Shown here: in pieces, positions 9,104 to 20,351 of the stretch | Position numbering within the stretch: position 1 is the stretch's first letter | Layout: each line of letters starts with the position of its first letter | DNA from: Streptomyces himalayensis subsp. himalayensis | GTDB taxonomy: Bacteria > Actinomycetota > Actinomycetes > Streptomycetales > Streptomycetaceae | Direction: 5' to 3' | NCBI RefSeq assembly: GCF_013778455.1 | Contig: NZ_JACEHE010000007.1 | Span: forward strand, 1-64,000 | DNA length: 64,000 bases | The notes under the pieces: generated by a model | The model's database searches: none | What the model saw: the letters and a program-made list of their open reading frames with translations, nothing else | What the model was told of the DNA's origin: nothing | Position numbers and translations under genes: made by a program

Positions 9104-10957
9104 GTGAGAACCGCGCCCACCATCCTGCATCTGGACATGGATGCCTTCTACGCCTCCGCGGAGCAGGCGGCGAAGCCCAGTCTGCGCGGAAAGGCCGTGG
9201 TGGTGGGCGGGCTGGGGCCGCGCGGAGTGGTCGCCACCGCCTCGTACGAAGCCCGTGTGTTCGGGGTGCACTCCGCGATGCCCATGGCGCAGGCGCGCAG
9301 GCTCGCGCCCAATGCCGCGTATCTGGTGCCCCGCTTCGGGCTCTACCGGGAGATCAGCGAGCACGTCATGAGCCTGCTGCACCGCCTGTCGCCGCTTGTC
9401 GAGCCGCTCAGCCTGGACGAGGCGTTCGTGGACCTGGAGGCCGGGGGCACGGGCTGGGACGAGGCCTCGGCGCGGGCCACCGGCGAGCGGTTGCGTGCGG
9501 ACATCAAGGCGCTCACCGGGCTGACCGGGTCCGTGGGGCTGGCGGCGTCGAAGATGCTCGCCAAGATCGCCTCCGAGCAGGCCAAGCCCGACGGCCTCGT
9601 GCTGATACGGCCCGGCACGGAGCGCGCGCTGCTGGGCCCGATGTCGGTGCGCGTGCTGCCGGGCGTCGGTCCGGCCACCGGAGACCATCTGCGGCGGGCG
9701 GGGATCACCACGGTCGAGGAGATCGCCGAGGCGGGTGTGGACGAGCTCGTACGGCTGCTGGGGAAGGCGCACGGGACCGCTTTGTACGCGATGGCGATGG
9801 CGCAGGACGAACGGCCCGTGGTGGCCGAGCGGGACGCCAAGTCGGTCTCGGTCGAGGACACGTACGACGTGGACATCCATGACCGCGTGCGGATCCGGCT
9901 GGAGGTGCAGCGGCTCGCGGACCGGTGCGTGCAGCGGCTGCGGGGCGCGGGGCGATCCGGGAGGACGGTGGTCCTCAAGGTGCGGCGGTACGACTTCTCG
10001 ACGCTGACCCGGTCCGAGACCCTCCGTGGACCCACCGACGACCCCGCCGTGGTCCGGGAGGCCGCGGGGCGGCTGCTCGAGGCCGTGGACACCACCGGTG
10101 GGGTGCGGCTGCTCGGGGTCGGCGTGAGCGGGCTCGCCGATTTCACACAGGAGGACCTGTTCGCCCAGGCGGCGGGGGACCGGTCGGAGGAAGCGGAGCA
10201 CGAGGAGGCGGCGCAGCAGTTGAAGGGGGAAGAGCCGGCGCCGGCCGAGCGGCACTGGCTGGCGGGCCGCGACGTGCGGCATGCCGAGTACGGCGCCGGG
10301 TGGGTGCAGGGGAGCGGTCTGGGACGGGTGACCGTGCGGTTCGAGACACCGGGCTCCCCGCCCGGCCGCGTACGCACGTTCAGGACCGACGATCCGGATC
10401 TGGAGTCGGCCGAGCCGCTGCCGCTTGTGCCCAACGCCGGCGGTCAGGCCCCGGAACCGGGCACTGGGCCGGATGGTGGGGAGGCAGACGGAAGGGGAGG
10501 CGGCAGCGGGAAGGCGGAGGACGGACGTGGCCGCGTCCGGCAGGGCGAACAGACCGGGGTGCCCGCCGACCGCGAGGACGGGGGCGAGCACACCGTCGGT
10601 GGGGACAGCACCGATGGCGGCGCCTGCACGCGGGAGGAAGACGGCGTGCACGGCGCCGATGGCGGCGGCGTCGTCGCCCTCGGTGCGGACAGGTGCGGGG
10701 GCAGGGAGTACGACGGGAGCGGAGGCAGGGAGTATGACAGGGGCGTAGGTGGAGAGCGCCGCGAACCCGCTGGGCCGGATCGTGCCCCGGACAGTCAGGC
10801 GGACCCCGCGGGGGAAGGGGCGGGGTCCGGGTGCGAGAGCCGGCGAGTTGGACCGGCGGGCGGGGAGAGTCAGGTGTCGTCCGAGTCCGCGAGGCGGCCG
10901 AAGTCGCGGTCCGGGGGCAGGGCGGCGGCGCCCGGGTCCGAGACGTCCAGGCCGTAG
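9104..10957 (+). CDS. dinB: DNA polymerase IV with long C-terminal extension
   Basis: Y-family translesion polymerase. The palm motifs are intact: LDMDAFYASAE (metal Asp near residue 8) and SLDEAFVDLE (Asp-Glu near 105). HhH and little-finger regions run to about residue 350. An actinobacterial C-terminal domain follows (HWLAGRDVRHAEYGAGW to about 440). The last 170 residues are Gly/Glu/Asp-rich low complexity, making 617 aa against the usual 350-480. The reading frame runs 88 bp into the 3' end of the convergent PRC-barrel gene. GTG 9104 lacks a Shine-Dalgarno; CAGCAT 7-8 nt upstream could be a -10 box of a leaderless mRNA. Confidence 0.9.
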   Translation: MRTAPTILHLDMDAFYASAEQAAKPSLRGKAVVVGGLGPRGVVATASYEARVFGVHSAMPMAQARRLAPNAAYLVPRFGLYREISEHVMSLLHRLSPLVEPLSLDEAFVDLEAGGTGWDEASARATGERLRADIKALTGLTGSVGLAASKMLAKIASEQAKPDGLVLIRPGTERALLGPMSVRVLPGVGPATGDHLRRAGITTVEEIAEAGVDELVRLLGKAHGTALYAMAMAQDERPVVAERDAKSVSVEDTYDVDIHDRVRIRLEVQRLADRCVQRLRGAGRSGRTVVLKVRRYDFSTLTRSETLRGPTDDPAVVREAAGRLLEAVDTTGGVRLLGVGVSGLADFTQEDLFAQAAGDRSEEAEHEEAAQQLKGEEPAPAERHWLAGRDVRHAEYGAGWVQGSGLGRVTVRFETPGSPPGRVRTFRTDDPDLESAEPLPLVPNAGGQAPEPGTGPDGGEADGRGGGSGKAEDGRGRVRQGEQTGVPADREDGGEHTVGGDSTDGGACTREEDGVHGADGGGVVALGADRCGGREYDGSGGREYDRGVGGERREPAGPDRAPDSQADPAGEGAGSGCESRRVGPAGGESQVSSESARRPKSRSGGRAAAPGSETSRP

Positions 10958-11250
10958 TGGTGGTAGAGCTGCAATTCCTGCTCCGGGGAGAGATGGCGGC
11001 CCACGCCGAAGTCGGGGGCGTCCTTGATGAGGGCGCGCTCGAAGGGCACCCGCAGGCTGCCCTCGACCAGCTCGCTCGGCTCCAGGGGCACGAAGGCGTC
11101 CCGGCTGAACAGGCCCGTGCGGATGGCCGCCCACTCGGGGACGCCGGTCGCGTCGTCGAGATAGACCTCGTCGACGGTGCCGATCTTGTGACCGTTGCGA
11201 TCAAATGCCTTGCGGCCTATCAAAGTACGCGGATCGATATCGGTCTGCAC
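10870..11250 (-). CDS. PRC-barrel domain protein
   Basis: Protein of 126 aa. An N-terminal PRC-barrel (TLIGRKAFDRNGHKIGTVDE, then YLDDATGVPEWAAI) occupies residues 8-80; an acidic tail with Tyr/His (ELQLYHHYGLD) follows. PRC-barrel proteins of this size in streptomycetes have no assigned function; some relatives act in RNA processing or photosynthesis. The GTG start follows GGAGGG closely. Its last 88 bp overlap, in the opposite direction, the extended end of dinB. Confidence 0.85.
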   Translation of the reverse strand: MQTDIDPRTLIGRKAFDRNGHKIGTVDEVYLDDATGVPEWAAIRTGLFSRDAFVPLEPSELVEGSLRVPFERALIKDAPDFGVGRHLSPEQELQLYHHYGLDVSDPGAAALPPDRDFGRLADSDDT

Positions 11251-11381
11251 GGGCCCTCCAGCTCCTCGCAACTCATCCGTAAGCACTACGAAAGAGCACA
11301 TTGGGCAAGGCGGCCACTCGAAGCCTCGGCGCAGGTCCCGGGCGAAGCCCTCGCTGGTAGGCTGACAACGGCTGCTGACCC

Positions 11382-11590
11382 CGTGCGGGAGAGTCCTCCG
11401 ATCCCCGATCGGAGGCGCCGAAGGAGCAAATCCTCCCCGGAATCTCTCAGGCCCCTGTACCGCACGGACGAGGTCACTCTGGAAAGCAGGGCGGGCGTCG
11501 ACGGCTTCCGCTCTCACCGACGGTGAAAGCCGGGCGACACGTGTGTGCCCGGTGAAACTCTCAGGTTGAGATGACAGAGGGGGAGGCCGT
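11382..11590 (+). ncRNA. tandem glycine riboswitch upstream of gcvP
   Basis: Two glycine aptamers in series. The first contains CGGGAGAGTC, CGCCGAAGGAGCAA, GAATCTCTCAGGC and GGTCACTCTGGAAAGC (about 11384-11490). The second contains CACCGACGGTGAAAGCC, GGTGAAACTCTCAGGTT and GATGACAGAGGGGGAGG (about 11515-11587). These are the conserved core strings of the class. It lies 58 bp before the gcvP start and should switch on glycine cleavage when glycine is high. Confidence 0.93.
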
Positions 11591-11648
11591 CCGGGCACCC
11601 GCGCGTGGTGCCCACGAAGGTCGTGTAAGACCAGGAGGCCTCCGCACA

Positions 11649-14534
<2,886 letters not shown>

Positions 14535-14588
14535 CACGTCCGAGGCGGGCTGCACCACAGCGCCGGGAACAGCCGCGCGACATGCGTC

Positions 14589-14626
14589 GGGGCCGGTTCG
14601 GAGATGTCTGTCTCCGGGCCGGCCCC
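14589..14626. terminator. bidirectional terminator hairpin
   Basis: GGGGCCGG and CGGAGA at 14589-14604 pair with TCTCCG and CCGGCCCC at 14611-14626. It sits between the convergent ends of gcvP and the DUF5999 gene. Confidence 0.7.
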
Positions 14627-14676
14627 TCATGTGTCCGGACGGCTCGAACGGCCGTCCTCAACCGTGTGCGTGCCGC

Positions 14677-14883
14677 TCAGGCGGCCGTCACCACCCGACC
14701 CGTGCCCAGCGGCCGGTGCGGGGCGATGATCCGCCCGTCCGGCAGCAGCTCACCGGTGTCCTCGAAGAGAAGGACGCCGTTGCAGAGCAGGCTCCACCCC
14801 TGTTCCGGGTGGTGCGCCACGAGGACCGCGGCCTCGCGGTCGGCGGAGTCTGCTGTCGGGCACGTGGGCTGGTGCTGGCACAT
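14677..14883 (-). CDS. DUF5999 family small protein
   Basis: Protein of 68 aa starting MCQHQPTCP, with HPEQGWSLLCNGVLLFEDTG and LLPDGRIIAPHRP in the rest. This matches a small streptomycete family of unknown function. The N-terminal C-x-H-x3-C pattern could bind a metal (inference). The start was placed at the MCQHQP methionine; an upstream in-frame ATG at 14940 would add 19 residues that do not resemble the family. Confidence 0.8.
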   Translation of the reverse strand: MCQHQPTCPTADSADREAAVLVAHHPEQGWSLLCNGVLLFEDTGELLPDGRIIAPHRPLGTGRVVTAA

Positions 14884-15187
14884 GGATGGGATCTTTCGCT
14901 GCGATGTGATGTCTGTCCTGCGGCTCGATGCGTTGTTCATGGCCGCCCCCCGTTTTCAGTTCGGTCCGGAACCAGTGTTGCCCCACGGGCGTGAATCCGC
15001 AGGGATTTGGCAGCACTCTCCTCACAGGTTCATGACGCATCACCCGTGCGGACGGTTCACCCCAACTGCACTGTCACTTCGGGGGGTTCGGGGTGGCCCG
15101 ACGGGACTAGTCCGGAAGGGCCGGTGGGCACGCGCGCGCCCCGCGGCCGGACTACGACGGCGGCGGGGCGCGGAGGGCGCATGCTCT
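14884..15187. other. intergenic region, no gene
   Basis: Promoter side of the DUF5999 gene and 3' side of the next minus-strand gene. A GGACTAGTCC palindrome lies at about 15106-15115; otherwise nothing recognisable. Confidence 0.5.
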
Positions 15188-15805
15188 TCAGGCGGCAGGC
15201 TGGGCGGGCTCGGTGGGCTGGGCAGGCTGGCCGAGCAGAGGAGCCCGGGTGAGCCGGTGGGTCAGGACGGGCAGCAGATCCGCCACGAGGTGCGGGCGGT
15301 GCGCGGCGATGCCGGGCGGTGCGGGCGCGATCGGGACCAGTACGTCCGTGGCGGCGGGCCGGCCCTCGGCGCCGTCCGCGGTGCAGTTGCCGTGCAGCCA
15401 CAGGGTGAGCATGTACAGCTCGGGTACGGACAGCAGACGGGGCTGGTATGGCGTGGTCATGACCTCGGCCTGGCGCAGGGCCAGTTCGGTGGCCGCGATG
15501 TAGGGGCCCTCGAAGAAGTGCGAGAAGGCCCATCCGTCGGGTGTCAGCCTCGTCTCGGCCGCGGCCACCGCGCGGTCGCCCGCGCGGACCAGAAACCGCC
15601 AGCCGGTGAGCGTGGTGGTGGGCGAGTGACCGGCCGGGGTGTCCCGGTCCAGTACGTGTACGGGCAGGGGAAGTTCGGGGGTGACGGGTCCCTGGACGGA
15701 GCGCAGGGACGGGGTGTGGGCCTCACGGACGGCGGTGGGGGAACCGAGTGCCGTGAGGACGGTGCGAAGCGCGGGCGCGGGAGCCGGGGGAACGTGCAGC
15801 GGCAT
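15188..15805 (-). CDS. hypothetical protein
   Basis: A 205-aa protein with coding-type codon bias but no recognised domain. It is Pro/Ala-rich at both ends with a more structured centre (LTGWRFLVRAGDRAVAAAET, WAFSHFFEGPYIAATELALR, LLSVPELYMLTLWLHG). No signal peptide or clear membrane helix. Some central strings look like substrate-binding or tail-type small proteins of streptomycetes, but this is not enough to name it. It stands alone between long intergenic stretches. Confidence 0.7.
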   Translation of the reverse strand: MPLHVPPAPAPALRTVLTALGSPTAVREAHTPSLRSVQGPVTPELPLPVHVLDRDTPAGHSPTTTLTGWRFLVRAGDRAVAAAETRLTPDGWAFSHFFEGPYIAATELALRQAEVMTTPYQPRLLSVPELYMLTLWLHGNCTADGAEGRPAATDVLVPIAPAPPGIAAHRPHLVADLLPVLTHRLTRAPLLGQPAQPTEPAQPAA

Positions 15806-16283
15806 GGTGGGTCGCCTCTCATTCGACAGGCAAGGCTGAGCCAGGGGGTTGCAAACGGCGCTGTGAGCTCGCGGGGTCAGAGGGGGCGGGTATCGACCGT
15901 GAGCGCCAACTCTCTGCCTCGTGAGCGGAGTTTATACGACAGTTGTTCACGCAGTGTTTCGCCTAGCCGTCACGCGTATTGCGGGCAAGGCGGTATTCGG
16001 CCGCTTTGATGAGGTGTTCGTCCCGATTCTCTGGGTAGTCGAGTCCGTGACCTCGGATTCTCCGGCGGAAGCGGACGGCTGAATCTCGTCGGCTATTTCA
16101 CCAGACAACTACGAGGGGAATCTGCAGAGTGTGACATGCCCCGTGAATGTGCCGCGTGACATCCGCGCCGAGCGTACCGGGTCATGGGCCGGCGGGGGAG
16201 CGTTATCGATCAATTGCCTGGGCATCATCCCCGGGGAAACCGCGGCCGGTCCTTCGGCTGCCCGTCCGAGGAGGGACGCTTCG
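15806..16283. other. 478-bp intergenic region
   Basis: Divergent upstream region of the hypothetical protein and the GCS2-type gene. It is noticeably more AT-rich around 15930-16060 than its neighbours, as expected for promoters. No RNA or conserved site was recognised. Confidence 0.5.
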
Positions 16284-17804
16284 ATGGGGGAGAAGGTCGA
16301 GGCAGCCGCGTTCGACCTGGCCGATCGGCAGGCGTACCGGAGGAAGCTCCGGCAGTGCCTGGCGGGGCTGGCGCGCCTCCTGGAGGAGAAGCGGTTCGAC
16401 CGGCCGAAGAACCTGATGGGCCTGGAGATCGAGTTGAATCTCGTCGGATCAGACGGTCTGCCGAGAATGACGAATGCGGAAGTGCTCGAGCGCATCGCCA
16501 GTCGAGATTTCCAGACCGAGCTGGGAATGTTCAATCTGGAAGTGAACATAGCGCCGCACCGATTGGAGAGCCGCGTTCTCGACCGGCTGGGCGAGGAGCT
16601 GCGCACCGCACTCGCATATGCCGACCGCAAAGCGAACGAGGTCGATGCCGGGATCGCGTTGATCGGCATTCTGCCGACCCTCGGGCGCCATCACCTCGTC
16701 TCGGGAAACCTCTCCGACGTCGATCGGTACATGCTGCTCAACCAGCAGATCGTGGCGGCCCGCGGAGAGGACTTCACCCTCGACATCGAGGGCGTGGAAC
16801 ACCTCGTCTGCACCTCGGCGTCCATAGCCCCGGAAGCGGCCTGCACATCCGTGCAACTGCATCTGCAGGTCACGCCCTCGCGGTTCGCGGACGTGTGGAA
16901 CGCGGCGCAGGCGGTGGCGGCGGCGCAGATCGCCGTGGGTGCGAACTCGCCGTTCCTGTTCGGCCGTGAGTTGTGGCGGGAGTCCCGGATCCCGCTGTTC
17001 CTGCAGTCCACCGACACCCGCCCGCCCGAGCTCCAGGCGCAGGGGGTACGGCCGCGCACCTGGTTCGGGGAGCGGTGGATCGACGACGCGTACGAGCTCT
17101 TCGAGGAGAACCTGAAGTACTTCCCCGCCCTGCTCCCCCTCCCCGACGACGAGGACCCGCTGCGCGTCCTGGACGAAGGCGGGGTGCCGCGGCTGGCCGA
17201 GCTCGTGCTGCACAACGGCACCGTCTACCGCTGGAACCGGCCGGTCTACGGGGTCGCGGACGGCGTCCCGCATCTGCGGGTGGAGAACCGCGTACTGCCT
17301 GCGGGGCCCACGGTCACCGATGTCATCGCCAATGCCGCCTTCTACTACGGCGTCGTACGGGCGCTCGCCTCGGACGCGCGGCCCGTGTGGACACGGATGC
17401 CGTTCAAGACCGCGGCCACCAACTTCGAGGCCGCATGCCGTCATGGCATCGAGGCGCACCTGGAGTGGCCGCGCCCCGGTCTGCGCGGTGGGACGGCCAA
17501 GGTTCCCGCAGTGACCCTCGTACGCGACGAGCTGCTGCCGCTCGCCGCCGCGGGCCTCGACGCGTGGGGTGTCGAGGCCGCCGACCGGGACTTCTACCTC
17601 GGTGTGATCGAGGAGCGGTGCCGCAGGCGGGTCAACGGCGCGAGCTGGCAGGCAGCCACGTTCCACCGCGCCCTGGAGAGCGGCCTCGACCGGGACGCCG
17701 CACTCGCCGCCACCACGCAGCGCTACTGCGAGCTGATGCGCGCCGGCGAGCCGGTGCACGCCTGGCCGGTGGGGTTGTTGCCCGCGGCGGTCCCTACGGG
17801 GTGA
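16284..17804 (+). CDS. glutamate-cysteine ligase family protein (GCS2 type)
   Basis: Protein of 506 aa of the carboxylate-amine ligase superfamily. Visible: NLMGLEIELNLVGSDGLPRM (Glu residues of the ATP/metal site), LGMFNLEVNIAPH, and a C-terminal helical part. Streptomycetes make mycothiol rather than glutathione, so a ligase for another amine or amino acid is likely; substrate unknown. ATG 16284 is preceded by GGAGGG with 8-nt spacing. It stands as a single gene, followed by a REP-like element and a broken VWA gene. Confidence 0.82.
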   Translation: MGEKVEAAAFDLADRQAYRRKLRQCLAGLARLLEEKRFDRPKNLMGLEIELNLVGSDGLPRMTNAEVLERIASRDFQTELGMFNLEVNIAPHRLESRVLDRLGEELRTALAYADRKANEVDAGIALIGILPTLGRHHLVSGNLSDVDRYMLLNQQIVAARGEDFTLDIEGVEHLVCTSASIAPEAACTSVQLHLQVTPSRFADVWNAAQAVAAAQIAVGANSPFLFGRELWRESRIPLFLQSTDTRPPELQAQGVRPRTWFGERWIDDAYELFEENLKYFPALLPLPDDEDPLRVLDEGGVPRLAELVLHNGTVYRWNRPVYGVADGVPHLRVENRVLPAGPTVTDVIANAAFYYGVVRALASDARPVWTRMPFKTAATNFEAACRHGIEAHLEWPRPGLRGGTAKVPAVTLVRDELLPLAAAGLDAWGVEAADRDFYLGVIEERCRRRVNGASWQAATFHRALESGLDRDAALAATTQRYCELMRAGEPVHAWPVGLLPAAVPTG

Positions 17805-17817
17805 GGGCAGCCGCCGT

Positions 17818-17905
17818 CGTGGGTTGCGCCCACCCTCCCCAGCTACCTTCCCCGACTCCGTCCGGAGGTGCCCCCAGAAGGTGCCCCCAGCCCTGCGTAA
17901 CGCTT
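17818..17905. repeat. REP-like dispersed element
   Basis: A C-rich stretch with two copies of GGTGCCCCCAG (17868-17891) and a GGTGGGCG-type arm resembles a short palindromic repeat scattered through streptomycete genomes. It lies at the convergent junction between the GCS2-type gene and the VWA remnant. Confidence 0.45.
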
Positions 17906-17929
17906 GGCCATAACGGTTGGTGTGCGGGC

Positions 17930-18190
17930 TCGAATGTGCCTGCTGCTCCTTCTCGTCCGCTTCGGGACCCACGGCGATCGCGATGAGCGGCACGGGACGT
18001 TTCGGGTCGGTGAGCTGTTGCAGCCTCGTGATCAGCTGGGAGCGGGAAATGCTTCCGGGGTCCTGGTTCACGCCGTCGGTGAGGAGCACGAGCGCGTTGA
18101 ACTGACCCGTCACATACGAGGACGCGGCCGCCTTGTACGCGGCGAGCGTGGTGTCGTACAAGCCCGTCGCACCGACCTGCACCGGCTGCA
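17930..18190 (-). pseudogene. remnant of a von Willebrand factor A domain protein
   Basis: On the minus strand an open stretch reads LQPVQVGATGLYDTTLAAYK, then SSYVTGQFNALVLLTDGVNQ, then VPLIAIAVGPEADEKE. This is the C-terminal part of a VWA domain as found in streptomycete binding-protein/VWA lipoproteins. The N-terminal half, the MIDAS start and the natural C-terminus are missing. The flanks read into unrelated sequence and a REP-like element, so this is a deletion relic. Confidence 0.75.
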
Positions 18191-18456
18191 GGGCGCGGCG
18201 ATGACCACGGCACGGCGGTGGGCGCGAGGAGGGGACTCGATGTCGGCTGTCCCATACTCGTCGGGCAAGCTGTGACGTCCCATGGCGGTGGCGCCCCTCC
18301 TTGATAAGCCTTGAGCGGTAGAGCAAGGAAAAGGGGGAGTTACGCCTCCACAGCGTCCGTCCCCCCGGCCGGTCGCGCACGATCTTCGTACCTGCGTTCG
18401 AGGACCCTAGCGGGACGGCGGTGGGATGAGACGGGATTAGTCAATTGGAGGCAGGA

Positions 18457-19257
18457 GTGCAGGCGGAGACGGGTCCGGTGGCCGGTTCCTTCCCGGTGGA
18501 GCGGCTCTCACGGCGGATTTTCCGGGACGAGACGCTTCTCGTGCTGGCGCTCTCGCTCGGTGCCAGTGGCGTGTCCGCACTGATCAGCTTTGTCGGCTCG
18601 GTCACGAAGCCGGGGGGTCTGAAGGATCAGGCGGCCACGATGAACGCCTCGGCGGCCCCCGGCCGTCCGTGGCTTGATCTCGCGTGGCAGATGTTCGGCA
18701 TCACGACCGCCCTGGTGCCCGTCGCGCTGGTCGCGCATTTCCTGCTGCGGGAGGGCGCGGGGCTGCGCACGATCGGCTTCGACCGCACCCGGCCCTGGAC
18801 CGATCTGGGGCGCGGCGCCGTGATCGCCGCGGTGATCGGCAGCACGGGCATCGCCTTCTACCTGGTGGCACGCGGCCTCGGGTTCAACCTGACGGTGGTG
18901 CCGGAGGCGCTGCCCGAGGTGTGGTGGAAGTACCCCGTGCTGATCCTGGCGGCGATACAGAATGCCGTGCTGGAGGAAGTGATCGTGGTCGGCTATCTGC
19001 TGCGCCGGATGGGCCAGTTGGGATGGACGCCGGTCGCCGCGCTGGCGGGCAGTTCGGTGCTGCGCGGCTCGTACCACCTCTACCAGGGGATCGGCGGGTT
19101 CGTCGGCAACATGGCGATGGGCGTCGTCTTCGTGCTGCTGTACCGGCGGTGGGGCCGGGTGGGACCGCTGGTGGTCGCCCACTCGTTGCTCGACATCGGG
19201 GCGTTCGTCGGGTACGCGCTGCTGGCCGGGAAGGTGGGATGGCTGCCTACGGCGTGA
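18457..19257 (+). CDS. CPBP family intramembrane protease-like protein
   Basis: Membrane protein of 266 aa with about 7 hydrophobic segments. CPBP/Abi motif 1 reads LEEVIVVGYLLRRM: the Glu pair is present but the Arg of EExxxR is Val. Motif 2 is GSYHLYQG and motif 3 VVAHSLLD, which keep the His residues. Relatives are CAAX-type proteases or bacteriocin-immunity proteins. GTG 18457 has GGAGG at 18447-18451; TTG 18445 is a less likely start. Confidence 0.85.
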   Translation: MQAETGPVAGSFPVERLSRRIFRDETLLVLALSLGASGVSALISFVGSVTKPGGLKDQAATMNASAAPGRPWLDLAWQMFGITTALVPVALVAHFLLREGAGLRTIGFDRTRPWTDLGRGAVIAAVIGSTGIAFYLVARGLGFNLTVVPEALPEVWWKYPVLILAAIQNAVLEEVIVVGYLLRRMGQLGWTPVAALAGSSVLRGSYHLYQGIGGFVGNMAMGVVFVLLYRRWGRVGPLVVAHSLLDIGAFVGYALLAGKVGWLPTA

Positions 19258-19287
19258 CCGCGTGACCCGCGTGACGTGACGTGCTGC

Positions 19288-19322
19288 GTGGGGGGCGTAC
19301 GGAATCGCTCGTACGCCCCCCA
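19288..19322. terminator. bidirectional terminator hairpin
   Basis: GTGGGGGGCGTACG and CGTACGCCCCCCAC form a 14-bp perfect stem around a short loop, placed exactly between the convergent CPBP and PhzF genes. Confidence 0.9.
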
Positions 19323-19330
19323 CAGTGCTG

Positions 19331-20155
19331 TCAGGTGCTGTGAGGCGCTGCGAGAAGTTCCCCGTCGATGACCGTGACCGCGCGGCCGGACAGAAGGGTG
19401 CGGTCGCCGCGTACTTCGGTGCGGACCAGGCCCGAGCGGGCCGACGCCTGCAGGCCCGTCAGCTCGGTACGGCCCAGGCGCGCGGACCAGAAGGGTGCGA
19501 GTGCGGTGTGCGCACTGCCTGTGACCGGGTCCTCGTCGATGCCGACGCGCGGGAAGAAGCAGCGCGAGACGAAGTCGTAGCCACGGGACGGGTCTTCGGC
19601 GCGGGCGGTCGCGATGATGCCGCGTTCCGAGTGCTCGACCAGGCCTTTCAGGTCCGGGGCGAGTGCGAGGACCGCCTTCTCGTCGGCGAGTTCGACGAGC
19701 AGATCGCCTGTGTGGGGCCCGGTGTCGTGCGCCGAGAGGGGCCCCGCACCCAGGGCCGCGGCCAGCCCTTCCGGTACGTCGATCGGGGTGAGCGGGGCGG
19801 TCGGGAAGTCCAGCGTGATGCTGCCGTCCTCGTGCGTGGTCGCGGTGAGGACGCCGCTGCGGGTGGAGAAGCGCACCGGGCCGCCGGCAGCACCGGTGGT
19901 GTGCAGGACATGGGCGGTGGCCAGCGTGGCATGGCCGCACAGATCGACCTCGGTGGCGGGCGTGAACCAGCGCAGCGCCCAGTCGGCCTCGCCGCCCTCG
20001 GGCAGCGGGTGGGCGAACGCGGTCTCGGCGTGGTTGACCTCGGCGGCCACCTGCTGGAGCCACTCGGCGTCCGGGAACTCCTCCAGGAGCACGACTCCGG
20101 CCGGGTTGCCGCCGAAGGGGCGGTCGGTGAAGGCATCGACGATTCGAATCCGCAT
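19331..20155 (-). CDS. PhzF family isomerase
   Basis: Protein of 274 aa of the PhzF/DapF-fold family. N-terminus IRIVDAFTDRPFGGNPAGVV; the catalytic Glu is E44 in NHAETAF; the second-half signature DLCGHATLATAHVL and DEDPVTGSAHTAL are intact. PhzF itself isomerises a phenazine precursor, but most members, as here, lie outside phenazine clusters and have unknown substrates. Single gene, terminated by the shared hairpin at 19288-19322. Confidence 0.92.
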   Translation of the reverse strand: MRIRIVDAFTDRPFGGNPAGVVLLEEFPDAEWLQQVAAEVNHAETAFAHPLPEGGEADWALRWFTPATEVDLCGHATLATAHVLHTTGAAGGPVRFSTRSGVLTATTHEDGSITLDFPTAPLTPIDVPEGLAAALGAGPLSAHDTGPHTGDLLVELADEKAVLALAPDLKGLVEHSERGIIATARAEDPSRGYDFVSRCFFPRVGIDEDPVTGSAHTALAPFWSARLGRTELTGLQASARSGLVRTEVRGDRTLLSGRAVTVIDGELLAAPHST

Positions 20156-20299
20156 GGAGGCGACGTTAGGGGCGTCCTGGATCCTGGTGCCAAGGCCAAT
20201 CGGGGGAACTTGGCTCTCCTTGCGATGGCTCTCCTTGCGAGCTCTCCCTGTGTGCCGGCCGAAGCTCGCTCAGGATGGGCATTGCCATCCGAGTGTTTC

Positions 20300-20309
20300 C
20301 GATATATCG
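20300..20309. promoter_or_regulatory. CGATATATCG palindrome, probable PadR operator
   Basis: A perfect AT-rich 10-bp palindrome directly abutting TTGACG, 43 bp before the PadR start. TATAT-centred palindromes are typical autoregulatory sites of actinobacterial PadR repressors. Confidence 0.6.
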
Positions 20310-20351
20310 TTGACGCATCGCGACCGATCAAAGATAGAAGGAGTGATTGCG

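Noticed and set aside
19331-20155. phenazine biosynthesis gene
   Set aside because: PhzF homologue alone without phzA-G partners; general isomerase family.
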